From NCBI GenBank assembly GCA_964017235.1, contig OZ024928.1, positions 3,162,001-3,226,000 of the forward strand: a stretch of DNA of 64,000 nt, given 5' to 3'. Source of the DNA: Sabellastarte sp. h YS-2021 (taxonomy: Eukaryota > Annelida > Polychaeta > Sabellida > Sabellidae). Positions within the stretch are counted from its first letter, which is position 1; the number at the start of each line of letters is the position of its first letter. The notes under the pieces were generated by a model, which made no database searches, was not told the origin of the DNA, and was given only the letters and a program-made list of their open reading frames with translations. Of this stretch, positions 42,511 through 55,716 are shown piece after piece. Made by a program: the position numbers and the translations under genes.

Positions 42511-45500
42511 AGTAGATGTTTACTTGTTCAAGCTTTACATGAAAGTACAAGTATTTCTGCTCTAATAGTTACTTGTGTATTTGGCATATTATGTCACACC
42601 TAATACCTTTACTGATAGGATTGTAACAGGTAGTTAGGAGGGTGTATGAAACCAATAACCAAAAACCCATCATATATACATGGTATATCATGATGGCAAG
42701 TGCAAAGTGGAAATTTTTCCATAGTAGTTAGTCATGATTCTGCACTGCAAACTACAAGGTATCATGATGTAACTACCAAATTTTCCACTTCCAGCTGGGT
42801 CCAAGATTTGAACGTATGACCTAAAGGATGTTAGCTACTACTTACATAAATATTCTAAAAACATGTGTGTATTTGTTTGAGCATGCTTTACAGGCTGCCA
42901 AATTTCAAAACAATTTACATCAATATATCATTCATATTTTATGATGTGCAAAGCTTTGCAAATATGTTGCTTTATTTATTGCATCTGTGATCTAGATTCA
43001 TGTAATATAGTTTTTTAAAGATGCATACTAGCAGTGGCTTCATATAATCAACACATATCAGGATATTCTTAAAAATTTCTTAACAATTCTTTATTAATAA
43101 AAAATGCATTGATTAAGTCTTTAGAATTAATTCCATGTTGTTATTTGGAAAATAATTGATATTCACAACCTACCTCAAAAAGTTTTACATATTAAATAAT
43201 CTCCAATTGTAGTATAACTAAACTATTTTCCAATAAGAGAATTATTTAGCCTCAGTCATTGGTGTTCATGAGCAAATATTCAATGTAAAGGTATAAGAAG
43301 CATTTCTTTTTGTCTCGCTGTATGTGTCCTTCCCACGTGACCACCATGTAAATAATGGAACTGTACACAAAGATTGATCTCTTAGATCTCTGATACACCT
43401 GACTGTGAAAGTGAAAACAATTTTGATATCTTTTGATACACTACTGTTGTACATTCAGTTCCCATTTTGCTATTTTTTTTGTTGTTTTCAAATGCCTTTA
43501 ATTGCAATAAATATGCCAGCCAAGTGCCACCATGTCATTTTGCATTAGTATTTCGAAAAGCCTTTTTCAAAAGTCCATTCTCACATGATATATTTTTTAA
43601 AATCAAAACTATCTCCCAAAAACCTTAGTATGGTGTGTTACGTGTAGTAACCTTTTAAAAGAAAAGCTATCTGATGTGTAAATGTTTTTATTGTTATTAT
43701 TTTAAGGGAGAAATGATAAACTGTGTGTGCAGAATTTTTAGCCATCCTATCAGTGCCTGGGAGTAAAAGGCAGAGAGTAAACTTAATTAAACCATTTCAT
43801 ATAATTGCTAAGACATTCATTATAACAATATTAACTTACATTGTTATTTTCTAATACATTTTATATACACATTTAACATTATTAAACGTGTGTGGTTACT
43901 TTTAACATGAAGTTACATACTACGATTGACTGTTACAAAATACATTGCTTAAAGGCTTTAAGCATTATCCTGTGTGTGTGTTTCATTGTAACTAATCCCT
44001 AGCTACAAAACTGTAGGCCATATCAGTTTTTGATCAGTCATCTTGTATTTGACTTGTGTTCAAACTTTCTGAGATGTAAAAGTGTAAGCTTCTTATGTTA
44101 AGTGTAAACAATCCAGGATTTTCTGCAAATTACCTATTGCATAGCTACAAAACTGTAGGTCTTATGTATCAATCTATACAGCAGAGTGTAACCACCTGAC
44201 AATAAGCAAAACCTTTCAATGATGAAAAGGTCTTATTACCTTCAGAGTGACACACTGGCCATATCAATTTTGATCAGTCATCTTGTATTTTAGTTGTGTT
44301 CAAACTTTGAGATATAAAAGTGTAAGCTCTTTATGTTATCATTCATATAATCAAGTGTAAACAATCAAGGATTTTCTGCAAATTACCCATGTGTGGAATT
44401 TCAATGATGCCCACACAGATGAGTTCGTTTTACACTCATGCATCAATTCAAAATCGAAAAACAGCACTAGAAGAGAGCATACCTGCACCAAGGCCCAGCA
44501 TCTCCAATATTGTTTATGAATGCAATGACAAAAAAATCCTTGAAATAGTGAATCCAGACAGTTTTCCAAATCATCATCAATAATGAATCATCTGTTCCCT
44601 GTGAATGTGACAACAATTTTTTCCGAGTTATTTTGCGGAAGAGGTAAAAATTTAAATCCATCAATTTCCTTTATCATAGGTTTGGCTGGCTTTTCTAAGC
44701 ATAAATAAACACTTATCCCTGAGCAAGGTGAAATATTTGGAACTTTAAAGATATTTATAGCACTATTATTTGAAAATATTTCCTTGAATATTCAAATTAT
44801 AAAACTCATTTTCAAGATTTATTCATAAAACTTTAAACTACTTAATATAGCACATTACTTGAACCAATACCACAGGAGTAAGTAAACTGTTGAAGTAAAG
44901 AGTTTTGAAAAATATTCAAGCCTTAGAACACTTAAGCATGGCTAGTTACTGTGCAAAACTGAGATTTTAATGTAGGCAGGGTATGCTTGTGTGGTTTACT
45001 TAATTAAGATGGGCAGAGATTACAAGTAAAGAATAGACAAATACAAACAGAGCTCTGCTTGTGATGCTCTTACTTGGCTTGCCTATGTGTGAGTCCTACC
45101 ACGGCAAGCAATTCCGAGGCTTGTTCTTTTACAATTTGGATTTTATGCATAAGGTCTATTTAGCTTCAGAATTATGTACCAATATGTTAAGAAAGCTAGC
45201 AGCCTGTAGATTTTGATGTATCAGCAATAAAAACCCAAATTGCATCTGACTTATAATGTCCATGCAGGGAATAGGCTTTTCCAATGCAAAATACGCTATT
45301 TCTACACAGTCATTGAAAAACTCAATAATTTAGGTTCAAACCAATTTCATAATGGATGACTCAGCTGAGACCAAGGTTGGTTAGACTTAGCAGCTTTGTG
45401 ATACCCTATAAATCTATACTCTATAAGACCACAGACTTAGCCTGGGTTTAAGACGAAAGTCTTAACTTAAAGTCTATGTCCTGGCTAAATGTTTTTGTGA

Positions 45501-47266
45501 AACCTGCCCTTGCTGTTTCAGGTTCTTTGTAGAGGCTATTTTTTGGGTCGACAACACAAGACAAGTATCCAAAGCTTGCAACTTAGGCTTGAGAACTATT
45601 TAATAGTCCTGAAAACCTGACACATCCTTAGCACACTTTAAAGAAAGCACCCCAGTTTGTACATCAGAATTAATACTCAATCATGTTATTTAACTACTAT
45701 GCAGTTTTACCTTCTTAAAATTTATACTCAGTCCAAGAACTACCTACAGATTCTTTAATGTTAAAAAATATACATCATTTGCTTCAATGGAAAATGCTGT
45801 AAGAAAATATACATTTGTAAGAATTAGAATGTCTGACTTCCTGTGAGTTGTCACATTTCTATTGCCAATAATACCTACCAGAAAGAACCAAAGCAAATCA
45901 ATCATTTAAAAATTTAATAGTTTGTGTCCTTATGTTTCACACAAATTTTGAATAAATCCCTTGTTTTGTAAATGTTTCATGTACAACTGTCATGAAATTT
46001 TTAAAACTGGAAACTATTTCTCTCTTAAACCATAGTGGCTACGGGCCATGCAAGGTCAACCTGACCCGCCTAAAAACCAAAGAAAACCGAAAAAATAAAG
46101 ATTTGCCTTTAATTATCAGGAAACCTTCATATATGTAGTTTAGAACTTTTAGAAACGCGGGAAGATCAAAGTGTAAAGTTTTGGAGCCATCAAATTTACG
46201 GGGTTGGGGCAATAAGCCTGGATCATCTGTATCCCCCTCTTCTAGTGAGTTATACCAATCCATAGATATCTCCCTATTGTGGGTCAAGTCACTAGGGGCC
46301 GATAATCCTTCAAAATAAAACATAAATGAAAGGGAGCAGTGTAAAGATGCCTATAGTTTTCTTATGTACTATATATTTGTTTTATTAAGTTTTCAAAATA
46401 TTTCATGACAAATCTGCACTTCATTATTCAAAATCACCAAAATGTATCCCTAGTAAGATGCGCTGTGGAACTAAGTATATAGTTACCCAGTTAGTATGTC
46501 CTGGTACTTTTTGGTGAATTATTTAGTTAATAACAAAGATTTTATTCATTTTTTTACTTCAGTAACTATTATTGAGGTTTGTGGTAAATTGGCAAATTAT
46601 GTTATGGTGTATGTTATTTCTAATTGTGAACATTATTTTAAAAAATACTTATAATTTAACTGCTTTGGTTTTGACAACTACAGAACTGAACACGCTTGTA
46701 ATTTGTATTTTGATGCATTTTTGCCAACATACTTCAGTGTGACACTGACACTAGACTTTTCTCTGAGTATTACCACAACATTTAACGATCAGTTTACAGT
46801 CATGACATAAGCACATTTAACAAAATTGTCCGAGACCAAAGGTTTTTTATTTGTAAGCTCTGTAAAATGCAGGAATTATATAAATACCCCCATCTCCGTT
46901 ATAGTGTTCATAACGCTATTAACTAAAAATTAAATAATACATCAAGGAAAAAGCTATATCGAAGAAATGTGAGTGCATTTTGTATTTTTTCTTATGGAAA
47001 AAATACACATGTCAATGTAAAACAATTCAGTGGGCACATTTTGAATACTGTTCAGTATAGTCAATGCAAATAGCATAAAGAATAATCTGCAGTATAAAAC
47101 CTAACGTAAACAAGACCTGCCACACTAAAGATCTGTCTTCTCTTTTTTATTTCTCAACTTAAAAGCATGATAAACTGAGATGATTATTATGATTTATTTA
47201 CTCACTAGCTAGATAGATTGCTAGGAGACATGTGGGTGTCTTGGGGCTCAGTCCTGGTACAACCGC
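42511..47266. other. Gene-poor host DNA
   Basis: No supported gene. A decayed family A SINE lies at about 42690-42830. A segment near 44020-44130 is duplicated at 44260-44390 (gatcagtcatcttgtattt, tgtgttcaaactt, acaatc(c/a)aggattttctgcaaattacc). A 94-codon minus-strand frame at 46039-46323 has coding-like composition but no recognised family and no good splice donor. Confidence 0.5.
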
Positions 47267-47278
47267 AAATTCATTTTT

Positions 47279-47514
47279 ATTTATTTATTTATTTGGGGTT
47301 TTACGTCGCTTTCAACACTGTACAGGTCATATCACGACGGGTAGTTGGAAGGGCAGAGGAAACCAGTACATACAGTTCGCTAGGGTTGTGTACTGTAAAC
47401 TGCCGACCTACGGCAAGCAACTACCAGCTTTCCCACATAAGGCCATGACGGGGATAGAACCCCGGCCTCAGAGGTGGGAGGCGAGAGTGTTACCACTCTG
47501 CCACCGTGGCCCCC
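47279..47514 (-). mobile_element. SINE family A, full length
   Basis: Bracketed by AAATTCATTTTT at 47267-47278 and 47515-47526. On the minus strand: tRNA-like head with CAGAGTGGTAACACTC and a B-box-like GGGTTCTATCCC, body with AAAGCTGGTAGTTGCTTGCCG, and the tail TTGAAAGCGACGTAAAACCC plus an (AAAT)n end. Confidence 0.9.
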
Positions 47515-47640
47515 AAATTCATTTTTAAAGTAGGTTCTTGTTAACTATGTGCTGAATCCTATCATCTCTGTGATTGGCCAGTGGTGTGTGACCTTTGTTT
47601 CAGCAAGGAAATTGGTCACTTTGAATTTGGAAGGTGACCT

Positions 47641-48886
47641 GTGAACATAAACAAATTCTGCCTGTTACCATTTATTGCATGTTTTAGTGTTTCAGTTTTT
47701 TATACTTCAATTATGAATGAAGGCAGATATAATTTGAGGTCGAGCAGAGGGGAGTGCCGTATTCTAATCCACCTTCAGTTAGCGTCAGATGCTGATTTTT
47801 GGACGGCATCAGGAGATGGGCCAGTTTCCTCACAATCCAGGCAAGTTTGTTTTACTGATTTATCTGACTCAGGATCCAATATTGACATAGATGCATTGGT
47901 TGACCATTCAGATCAAAATTTGTCCTCAGATTCACATGTTTTGGAAAGGGTTCACAACGCTGGCAAAGGTCAGGCCCCACAGGCCTCGGGTTCGAATCAC
48001 AATTCTACAGATCAAAACTTTATTAATACCCAGATTTTGGCTCAGCTTAATGTGTTGGGGGATAGATTGGACAGTATGGAAAATTCAATGAAAACGGTCA
48101 AAAAGACTAATGACAGCACAAAAATTAAGAGGTCCAAAGTCAAAACTAAAGGTAGTGTTGCACATGTCAGTTTAAAAGAGATTGGGGCGACTTCTCCTGC
48201 TGTTCAAACAGTTCACAATATCCCCCCACCCAGTCAGTTGAGGGAGGAGGCTAGAATACAAGAAGAACTACAGAATAGGCTCAGGCATCTGGCGAATAAC
48301 ATGAAACCAGGTATGGGTAAGATTAAGTCCCAAAGGGGTGGGGCTGTGGATGTTTTTGTCAAGCACAAGGTCAGATGGCCACATGTGTTTAACCTCTCTG
48401 GTCAAAATAAGGACATAATCATTTACAATCAGCTGTCTCCAGTCCACTGGACGGCTGGCTTTTGCCGAAGCATCCGGAAGGAGTCAGACGTTGAAATTCG
48501 AGAACATATGTCGGATTGATTTGCTAGATGATGCTACGGACTTCTTCTGGGCTTCGGCAAAGGCCAGCAATGCTGTGCTTTTGTGTAGAATGGAACAGGG
48601 AGAGATTGGAAGTTGGCTAGAAACCAAACAAATTGACAGGGTACGACGGGCCCATGCTCAAAGACATAATGCTGGTCAGAGTAGTACTCAGAGAGCCCTC
48701 AACAAGCATCCCTCCGCCAAGACCGCCACTTGCATCTATTATAACAAATGTGTTTGCTCACAAAAACAAACACATGAAACAAAAGGTGTTCTTTATAAGC
48801 CTGTGTGTGCTTTGTGTTGGACAAAAGATGGTAAGGCCTATCCCCAACCTCAGACTGAATGTCATAGGAGTACAAAAAAAAAATAG
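47641..48886 (+). pseudogene. Gag-like ORF of a DIRS/Ngaro-type retroelement, frameshifted relic
   Basis: Two overlapping frames, 47641-48519 and 48491-48886, form one broken protein; the switch is near 48505 at the junction of EIREHMSD and IDLLDDATDF. Recognisable parts are an acidic Ser-rich N-terminus, a coiled-coil-like segment (QILAQLNVLGDRLDSMENS), then VDVFVKHKVRWPHVFNLSGQ, AVLLCRMEQGEIGSW and a C-terminal zinc cluster (CIYYNKCVCS, HETKGVLYKPVCALCW). This resembles the first ORF of tyrosine-recombinase retroelements common in molluscs and cnidarians. No reverse transcriptase or recombinase follows; 48887-49260 holds only decayed remnants. Family name is tentative, retroelement origin is likely. 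Confidence 0.62.
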
Positions 48887-49515
48887 ACCTGGACATTTCC
48901 CTGGGTTCGAGGCATGCCGATAAGGCTAGAACTGTCATAAATTCAAAAATTTCTAACAAAAACTTGCTCACCCTCTCTGGTTGGTCTAGGCGAAAAATTT
49001 AACAAAGGTTTGAATCTTTCCTGGCCTGTACGAGGCACAGGGACCACAGAACATGTGCTGAAGTTCTGTCAGATAAAGGTGACATGGGCCACAAGGTGGC
49101 CTTCATTAATGCTGGCCATAGGAAAACTCCAGTTACTGACCTTACTGCACCTAAACAGGAGGGCAATACTGTTTTCAGTACTAGTATAAATGATAGTATT
49201 GATGATAAATACAGGGCCTCTCATGCAACAAAATAAGCGTGTTGTCTTTCTTACATCAGGCTGACTGGGACTGGATTTAACAGTTAGAGGTAGATATATT
49301 TCGGCCTACAGAATGATCTATATCTACCAGAGCAAGGACTGTGACTTGATAGGGATCTACCAATGCACTGTATTTCTTTTTTGTTCCTTTTAGGCTTACA
49401 AGTTGGGGATGCAAAAGGTAATGTTTGTTCCAGGGAAAGAAGGTTGCAATGCTTACAGGCTCCCGTTCTCTATCCATGTGCTATCATGTTGTGTAATGAA
49501 TCCACTGACAGTCAA
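48887..49515. other. Decayed sequence after the gag relic
   Basis: Scattered protein-like fragments continue the retroelement coding style to about 49230, but no frame longer than 70 codons has recognisable homology. Confidence 0.4.
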
Positions 49516-49746
49516 GGGGGGCCATGGTGGCAGAGTGGTAACACTCTCTCCTCCCACCTCTGAGGCCAGGGTTCGATTCCTGGCATGGCCTCAAGTGGGA
49601 AAGCTGGTAGTTGCTTGCCGTTGGTCGGCAGTTTACAGTACAGAGCCCTAACGAACTGTATGTACTGGTTTCCTCTGCCCTTTCAACTACCCGTCGTGAT
49701 ATGACCTGTACAGTGTTGAAAGCGACGTAAAACCCCAAATAAATAA
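49516..49746 (+). mobile_element. SINE family A, full length, plus strand
   Basis: The cleanest copy: head GGCCATGGTGGCAGAGTGGT (A box) with B box GGTTCGATTCC (49570-49580), body AAAGCTGGTAGTTGCTTGCC, tail GTGTTGAAAGCGACGTAAAA then CCCCAAATAAATAA. RNA polymerase III promoter boxes are intact. Confidence 0.92.
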
Positions 49747-49837
49747 GGAAGAAAACATAAAAGTATGAAAAAAATTGTATTTCCTTATTTTTCTAATAGT
49801 CCAGATGCCAAATAACCATTATAGGTCCAAGCATGTT

Positions 49838-50165
49838 TTGTTGCTATTATGAAGTTTTTCTGATGATTCAGCACCTCAGAGCTGTCCTAATGGAAAAAAC
49901 AGCCGGGCGCCAGCTTGGCAACCTTGAGTAATTTTTTTAAAAGCCAAAAAACAAAACGGGTGCCATAAATAATGGAAAATTCTATTTTAACAAATAACTT
50001 TACTTACAATGTACTTAGAGACACAATCTTCGTGTCTATGTTTCTGGGGTCACGGAATCTATTAATTATCTTATAAAAGGTTTATAAACAACAGAAATAT
50101 CAGATGTGCAGGATAACTTTGGCTTAATCACCAAAAATATATTTAACAATTTAAAGCCTTGAATG
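49838..50165 (+). repeat. Dispersed repeat, inverted partner at 54545-54935
   Basis: Matches the reverse complement of 54545-54935 in order: tgttttgttgctattatgaag, tttttctg-tgattcagca, ggcgccagcttgg (ggtgccagcttgg), cttgag-aattttttt-aaaagccaaaa, acttagagacac, cttgtgtct-like, acaacagaaatatcag. About 5 kb apart in opposite orientation. No frame. Type of element unknown. Confidence 0.7.
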
Positions 50166-50180
50166 TTAATACACAATCAA

Positions 50181-50885
50181 CGATACATTTATATAACTAG
50201 ATCCAGAGAGGGTAGTTTGAACAAAGAGGCGCTGTTGGACTACATCCGTTATCACTTTGACTTAGAACGTAACTTTTTGGTTCACAAAAAAGGAAGCATA
50301 AATATTTTTGAAAATAAATGGAATCCACTAAATGTACTTTTGGGCAGTCTTTGTACAACTTAAATTTGAGTTGAATGATAATTATGTAAACATATCATGC
50401 ATCAGCATTCAGTAGAAAATCAAAAAGTAACACTGTGAAACAGACGTTTTGGGACTTTTGTGCTGGCACTGCAACTGCTATGAACAGTTATACCGTAAAT
50501 GACCTATTTAGTGCACAGTGCGCTAAGCAAAGTATATTTTTATTCAATATTTGTTGGGAAAAAATGTCCCTTTTAGCGCACCCATCATGAAACACTTTCC
50601 GGGATGAAGTATAGGTCAATCCGGTAGAAAAACGGGAAAAAGAGGTAGGGTGCGGTTACAGGGACGGATGCGCTGAATGGGTTATTTACGGTAGTTATTT
50701 TGTGAAATGTGCTATTATAAAAAAATCATTAGGCAGTTAGTAATTTGGTGTTTGAAAGTTAGAACAATACTACTGCAGTTTTCTTTTTCCGATGGTTCTT
50801 TTTTTGTAACTGTGTCAAAATATCATTATAATTGAAATATTTGTTATTTTAGAAAGGCAAATAAAAAATTAAAAAAAAAAAAAAA
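50181..50885 (+). mobile_element. 5'-truncated LINE insertion
   Basis: Flanked by ATACACAATCAA at 50169-50180 and 50886-50897, a perfect 12-bp duplication, and ending in poly-A (50862-50885). 50181-50363 encodes the last 60 codons of an ORF2 whose end (INIFENKWNPL) resembles the C-terminus of the LINE at 8161 (FNKIWKKWQPL), followed by about 500 bp of 3' UTR. A typical dead-on-arrival copy. Confidence 0.82.
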
Positions 50886-50897
50886 ATACACAATCAA

Positions 50898-52049
50898 AAC
50901 AATTCATTGACATTTAAATCTCCCCTGAAAATGTAAAAACAATGTTTATATCCAGATTTATATTTAAATTAGGTAAAACAATTTAAATTCCTTGGCGTTT
51001 AATTTACCAATAATGTAGAGTTAATGAGAGAGAAAAAGCAATCACCCCAGGCGAGCTAGCCTTGAAAAATTCTTAAGCAGAGAATAATTTCTCTAATTGA
51101 TAAAATAATAGTGATCAAGTCTCTGACTACACTGAAGCTTATGTACCCAATCTTGGTCTTCCCAAATATAACATTTACCACATAAATTTTTAAGAAAGTT
51201 CTGGAGCACACAAAAACCCAAGAATAGTCTTGTTACAACTGGGGCAGGATCTTCTGGAAGGGGAACTGATGTTGACAAATGTGTCTTGCTTAAATAATCC
51301 TTACAGCTAGCATGGATCATGCAAATTTTATTAAATTTGGCATTGGCAAAAACACTATTAAAGTTACTGATATGGACAAAAATCAAATTTTGGAACTAGA
51401 TAATTTTTTTCTGGAATATGTGATCAAAGAAATGGAAAATTCATTTTGGGATGCAATTTTCAAGTTCTTAAAAAGGTATAAGCTTAATTTTGAAAAAGAA
51501 ATACATGTAGATGTTTAAACCCACCCTTATTGGGATATTTTTACTTGGTGCATTCAAGTCTGAATGCAATCAAAAAAAAATTGTGTCACAAAGATTTAAT
51601 TACAAAATTAACTTCTTTGTTGAGTCTGGAATTTACTTGGGCACTTTGCTTTTGCGCAAAGATTAAAATTAAAATAAACATAGTTTTTTTGCTCACTTTG
51701 ATGACTAAAACATTTCACAGAAAGTAATCTATATTGTCATACGCAAATTAGATCTTAAAGATTACAATTTGAATGGGTAATAATATATGCCGAGCACAAT
51801 TTTACTGCCCTTGTCTCTTGCATAGTGACTACTTTTCCAATCTTGGGGTAGAATGAATAGGGACTTACAACTAGCGCAACACTTAAAACATTTTAATCTT
51901 TGCCTATAATGGAAATAATAGATCAAAATACAAAATCACCAAAATGATCATTTAGAAATTCCACCACAGGTTTTACATCACACCCACCTATTTATATTGC
52001 AATTCAGATGGCTAATTTTTTTAACATATGTGAGGTGCCATCTATAGCT
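50898..52049. other. Host spacer, no gene seen
   Basis: AT-rich. Short frames (51093-51386 minus, 51312-51518 plus) have no family resemblance or splice support. Confidence 0.45.
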
Positions 52050-52052
52050 CAG

Positions 52053-53059
52053 GGGCGGTATTCACTAACAAAGATTAAGATCAGATCAAGATCAGATCAA
52101 ATATGAGAAAAAAGTTTCAAGTGAGCCAGTGGATCAAATAGTTATTCACAAAGCATGGATCACTTGAGCTGAAAAGATCAAATATTTGATCTGTTTTTTT
52201 TTATCTGTCACACGAGATCTCACCGAAATTGTTGCATCAGACGGATACTTATATGGGGTAAGTAGCCAGTTGCTACATCCATAACCAGAATCCCCCAATA
52301 GAATACCTTTGTGATTTGGATTTCTGGTATCAAAGTATAGTTTCAATTGAGATTCTTTCAGGATGGTGCTGTCATGCACTGATCCCGGCCACTTGGCCAC
52401 AATGTTTGTGATTTTGCAATCAAAATCACAAACTACTTGCACATTTATTGAATGGTAATTCTGGTGATTGACATAGATTTCTTCCTGCTCTCTTGGGGCA
52501 ATAATCTGAACTTGGGTTCCATCTATTAATCCAACAATATTTGGTAATTTCAAGGTTCTAAAAAAATGCTGCTCATTGTGCAATATCTTGTCCTGTGTGG
52601 TGGGGAATTTAATAAAATCGTTTTTCATGGAACACAAAGACAGACAAAATGAGTTTACAACTCTGCTGATTGTAGCTTGTGAAAGGTTGATATCTCTACT
52701 GTCAGCCGTTATTCTTTGAAAACAACCGCTAGCAAGAAAGTATAAGGCTGATAGGACCTGCAAATGAACATCAACTGAACAAGAACGCTTGGTGGCCCTT
52801 TTCAAATGTGGCTCAAGAATGTCAATCAAGAATAAAATACCGTTTCTTGTGAACCTGTACTTTGTATAGAGTTCCTCGTCACTTAGGGAGTCTAAAGGGT
52901 TCATCCGGTCACGAAATACCCTCTGTCTCTGCAGTGACTGATCAAAATATTCCTCTTCTTCCCTGAGACATCTCCTGTCAGCCATTTTTGATCGAAAGTT
53001 GATCATTTTTGCTCAAATTTGATCTGATCTTTACTGATCCGTGTTCGTGAATACCGTCC
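52053..53059 (-). mobile_element. Harbinger-type DNA transposon, 1-kb deletion derivative
   Basis: Terminal inverted repeats start GGGCGGTATTCAC at the left and GGACGGTATTCAC (reverse complement of the right end), followed inward by several AGATCAGATCAA units. CAG flanks both ends (52050-52052 and 53060-53062), a 3-bp duplication as made by Harbinger/PIF elements. Only the nuclease gene is present; the Myb-like partner gene of autonomous copies is absent. Confidence 0.82.
52146..53006 (-). pseudogene. Harbinger transposase (HARBI1-like nuclease), C-terminally truncated
   Basis: 286 codons. It begins with a helical DNA-binding region (YTKYRFTRNGILFLIDILEP, VLSALYFLASG, HTH-like LSQATISRVVNSF) and continues with the DDE_4 nuclease: first Asp in GLIDGTQVQIIAP, second in WPGSVHDSTIL and a further Asp in LLGDSGYGCSNWLLTPY. 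Complete relatives have about 50 more residues with the last catalytic Glu in an E-(R)-x-FG context; here the frame runs directly into the terminal repeat. The catalytic centre is thus incomplete. The frame itself is otherwise open, so it could still make a DNA-binding protein. Confidence 0.88.
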
Positions 53060-53062
53060 CAG

Positions 53063-54544
53063 GATATGAAAGAAGAATTAAACAAAATAATTTAAAAGTG
53101 ACACAAAATACAGACTGTGACTTTAAAAGTATTTAAAGTGACTGACGTGTTAGTAAACTGAATGGATAATTAGTTTATTTGAAACAGTTTGCAAAACATA
53201 ATAAAATAGATAAAATGCCAATAAACAATGTCCCGAGTATATGCCTCCTCTCTTTGAGTAATTTGAGGACAGCAGTGATCCCTTTTGCCCAGTAGCTACA
53301 TCCTGAAACACAGAAACTTTGTTACAAGCTTTAACCTTTGCAACTTTGACAGTTGATGCCAGGTAAAAGTCAAGATCAGAACTCTAAAATCAAATATATA
53401 AAGTGGCTTTACAACTTTTAAACCTATTAAAATATTATAACTTTTGCAAAAGAACAAATTGGACTTTCCTGAGAATGAATAAGGTTAAATAAAGAACTAT
53501 TAATGAGGAATAGGGCTGTTGAGAAAAATTCCGACAACACCTTACAAAAATATCAAACTAATTAGTACAGTTGGCTCTAGAATGAGGAGTTTCCAATTTT
53601 AAATACTCCAAAGAATTTAATTACCAAAAGTAGTTTTAAAGATCTACAAGATCCTGTGTGATGATAACTGCAGCCTTTGCAGTACAATGTCTATAACTAC
53701 ATGCATATTTATGGGGATTATAGCTATAAATATACCAAAAGTTTTTGAGGACATCCCAGAGGTAAACTGGTATGTAACCTGTACTGGAATAGTGTTGTTC
53801 ATGCAAAGTATAGTAAAGTATAGCATTTGTACAAAATATTTTAGTTTGATAAATTTCAGTCAAAAAACTTATTATATCTGAGGCTATGCACATGATGAAA
53901 GAGATTATTGAAATTGAATACAAGATAGCAATTAAAAATGATATTTTGACCCAATGTAATAATAAATGGGACCAGCAGCAGTGCAATTATCATCATCATC
54001 ATCATCTGAGGACTGCCACTACTTTGATCTGTTTATTACAACAATCAGAGCCAAGCATTACAGCTGCCAAACATTGAACATTACATCTGTTCTGTCACAC
54101 AACCACACTTCCCAGGGAGCATGGATGACTGGTTGAACATCCACAACTTTGATCAATTGATGAATATTCCCACAAACGGCAGACACACCGGATAGTAGTG
54201 TCACTGAATAAAAAACATCAAACCATTTTCATCACCATGCTTTTCATATTGTGAAGACTTTCTCAATCCCGTATCTGGAGAGTGGAAATGTTACACACCT
54301 GTACTGACATAGGATCTTTTCCAGTGTGTTCTATTTGTTGAAAATCTGTTACATCAGATCTGCCAGATCAAATCAATAAATTGCACTTTGTTGAAAGTGA
54401 CAATGAATACCACTCTTTGTGCCAGAGGATATGAACATGTGCCATTTTAACAATGCTTGTCCACCTTTCTATTGACTTTAAATAAAAATTAAATTTAGGC
54501 TTGTTTACTTGTCAATAAAAATCTGATGTGCTTCATTTTAAAAA
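53063..54544. other. Host spacer, no gene seen
   Basis: Contains a short CAT run near 53991-54005 and small frames without resemblance to known families. No splice-flanked exon was recognised. Confidence 0.45.
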
Positions 54545-54935
54545 TTTTTAAATTAAAAAAGTGATCAGTGACAAGACAAAAAGGTTTTTACAAGAATATC
54601 AAAACTATTCTTGTGTCAAAATTTGGTGGGTGAATGTGAAAAACTGATATTTCTGTTGTACTTAAACCTTTTAAAGATAATAAGTAAATTCCTTTAGCCC
54701 AACAACCTAGGCTTAGACACCAAGGTAGTGTCTCTAAGTATCTTAGAAGTGAAGAGTGTGTCAAAATGTAATTTTGCATTATTTACAGCAGACATTTTCT
54801 TTTTTGGCTTTTGAAAAAATTCCTCAAGGGTGCCAAGCTGGCACCCAGCTGATTTTTCATTAGGACTGCTCAGAGATGCTGAATCAACAGAAAAACTTCA
54901 TAATAGCAACAAAACATATTTTCTTACGAAGCCAC
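54545..54935 (-). repeat. Inverted partner of the repeat at 49838-50165
   Basis: See the entry at 49838. The two copies face each other across 4.4 kb that includes the Harbinger and LINE insertions. Confidence 0.7.
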
Positions 54936-55119
54936 TTGACTATTATTTCTTCACCATCCTTATCATTGAAATCATGACTGCGATGCCATATTCAGATATC
55001 TCCAGGCAAACAGGACAATTTCTACGATCTCTTTAGTTGAATTGGTTATATCAAACAAAGCAAGAATATTGGAGAATATTGATTTATATCACATATTCTC
55101 TTAAGTTATTAACATCTTT

Positions 55120-55330
55120 TTTCGATATTTAGTCTGCCAGTTCTGCATAGCATTATGTATAAAATTCTGTATAAAACTATTCATTTGAAACCATCTGAGC
55201 TCATTATTTAACATGAAACTGAAGATGATTTGGATTATTGTTTGCCATGTTTCTTTGTCCAAAGATATACCTAGATCTATGTTCCACTTAGTTTTTATTT
55301 TATGGTCATTCTATTTTCTTTTGCTCCAAA
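55120..55330 (-). mobile_element. Decayed LINE fragment
   Basis: On the minus strand the pieces WFQ and LYRIL-like text (from ttctgtataaaactattcatttgaaacc) align with the end region of the LINE ORF2 at 8560-8740 (WFQLRILYRILGTR). Several frameshifts. Limits approximate. Confidence 0.5.
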
Positions 55331-55716
55331 GTTGCTCCAAAGTTTGCTCTACATGCCAGATTGTATCACTTGACTGATCCGATGTGGAAACCATAACAAT
55401 AATCAATCAGAGTGTAGAAATATATTTCGTATGACTACAATCTTTTCCTTGTACTCAACAGTTCAAAAAGTTTATAATTACTAAGGCAAACGTTTGTCAT
55501 GGATCAAAAATACAAAATGTCCCTGTACTTTAGAAACTGATGTGATCACGCAGTGGAGTTTGTGGATCCAGTTGAAAATATAAATTGGTAAATCAGGATA
55601 ACTTATCACAAACATGTAAGAGGGCCTAGGATCGTAGCTATGGTCCTCTTGTAAATGGTTTCCAAAAACTGGAAGCAGAATTAATCCTTGTGGGACAGTG
55701 GTTGACATAATTATAG

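Noticed and set aside
46039..46323. 94-codon minus-strand frame with plausible amino-acid usage
   Set aside because: No family, weak splice signals at its ends and no neighbouring exons found; left as a note only.
49528..49582. A tRNA gene from A and B boxes
   Set aside because: The cloverleaf is part of a SINE with body and tail, repeated in several places.
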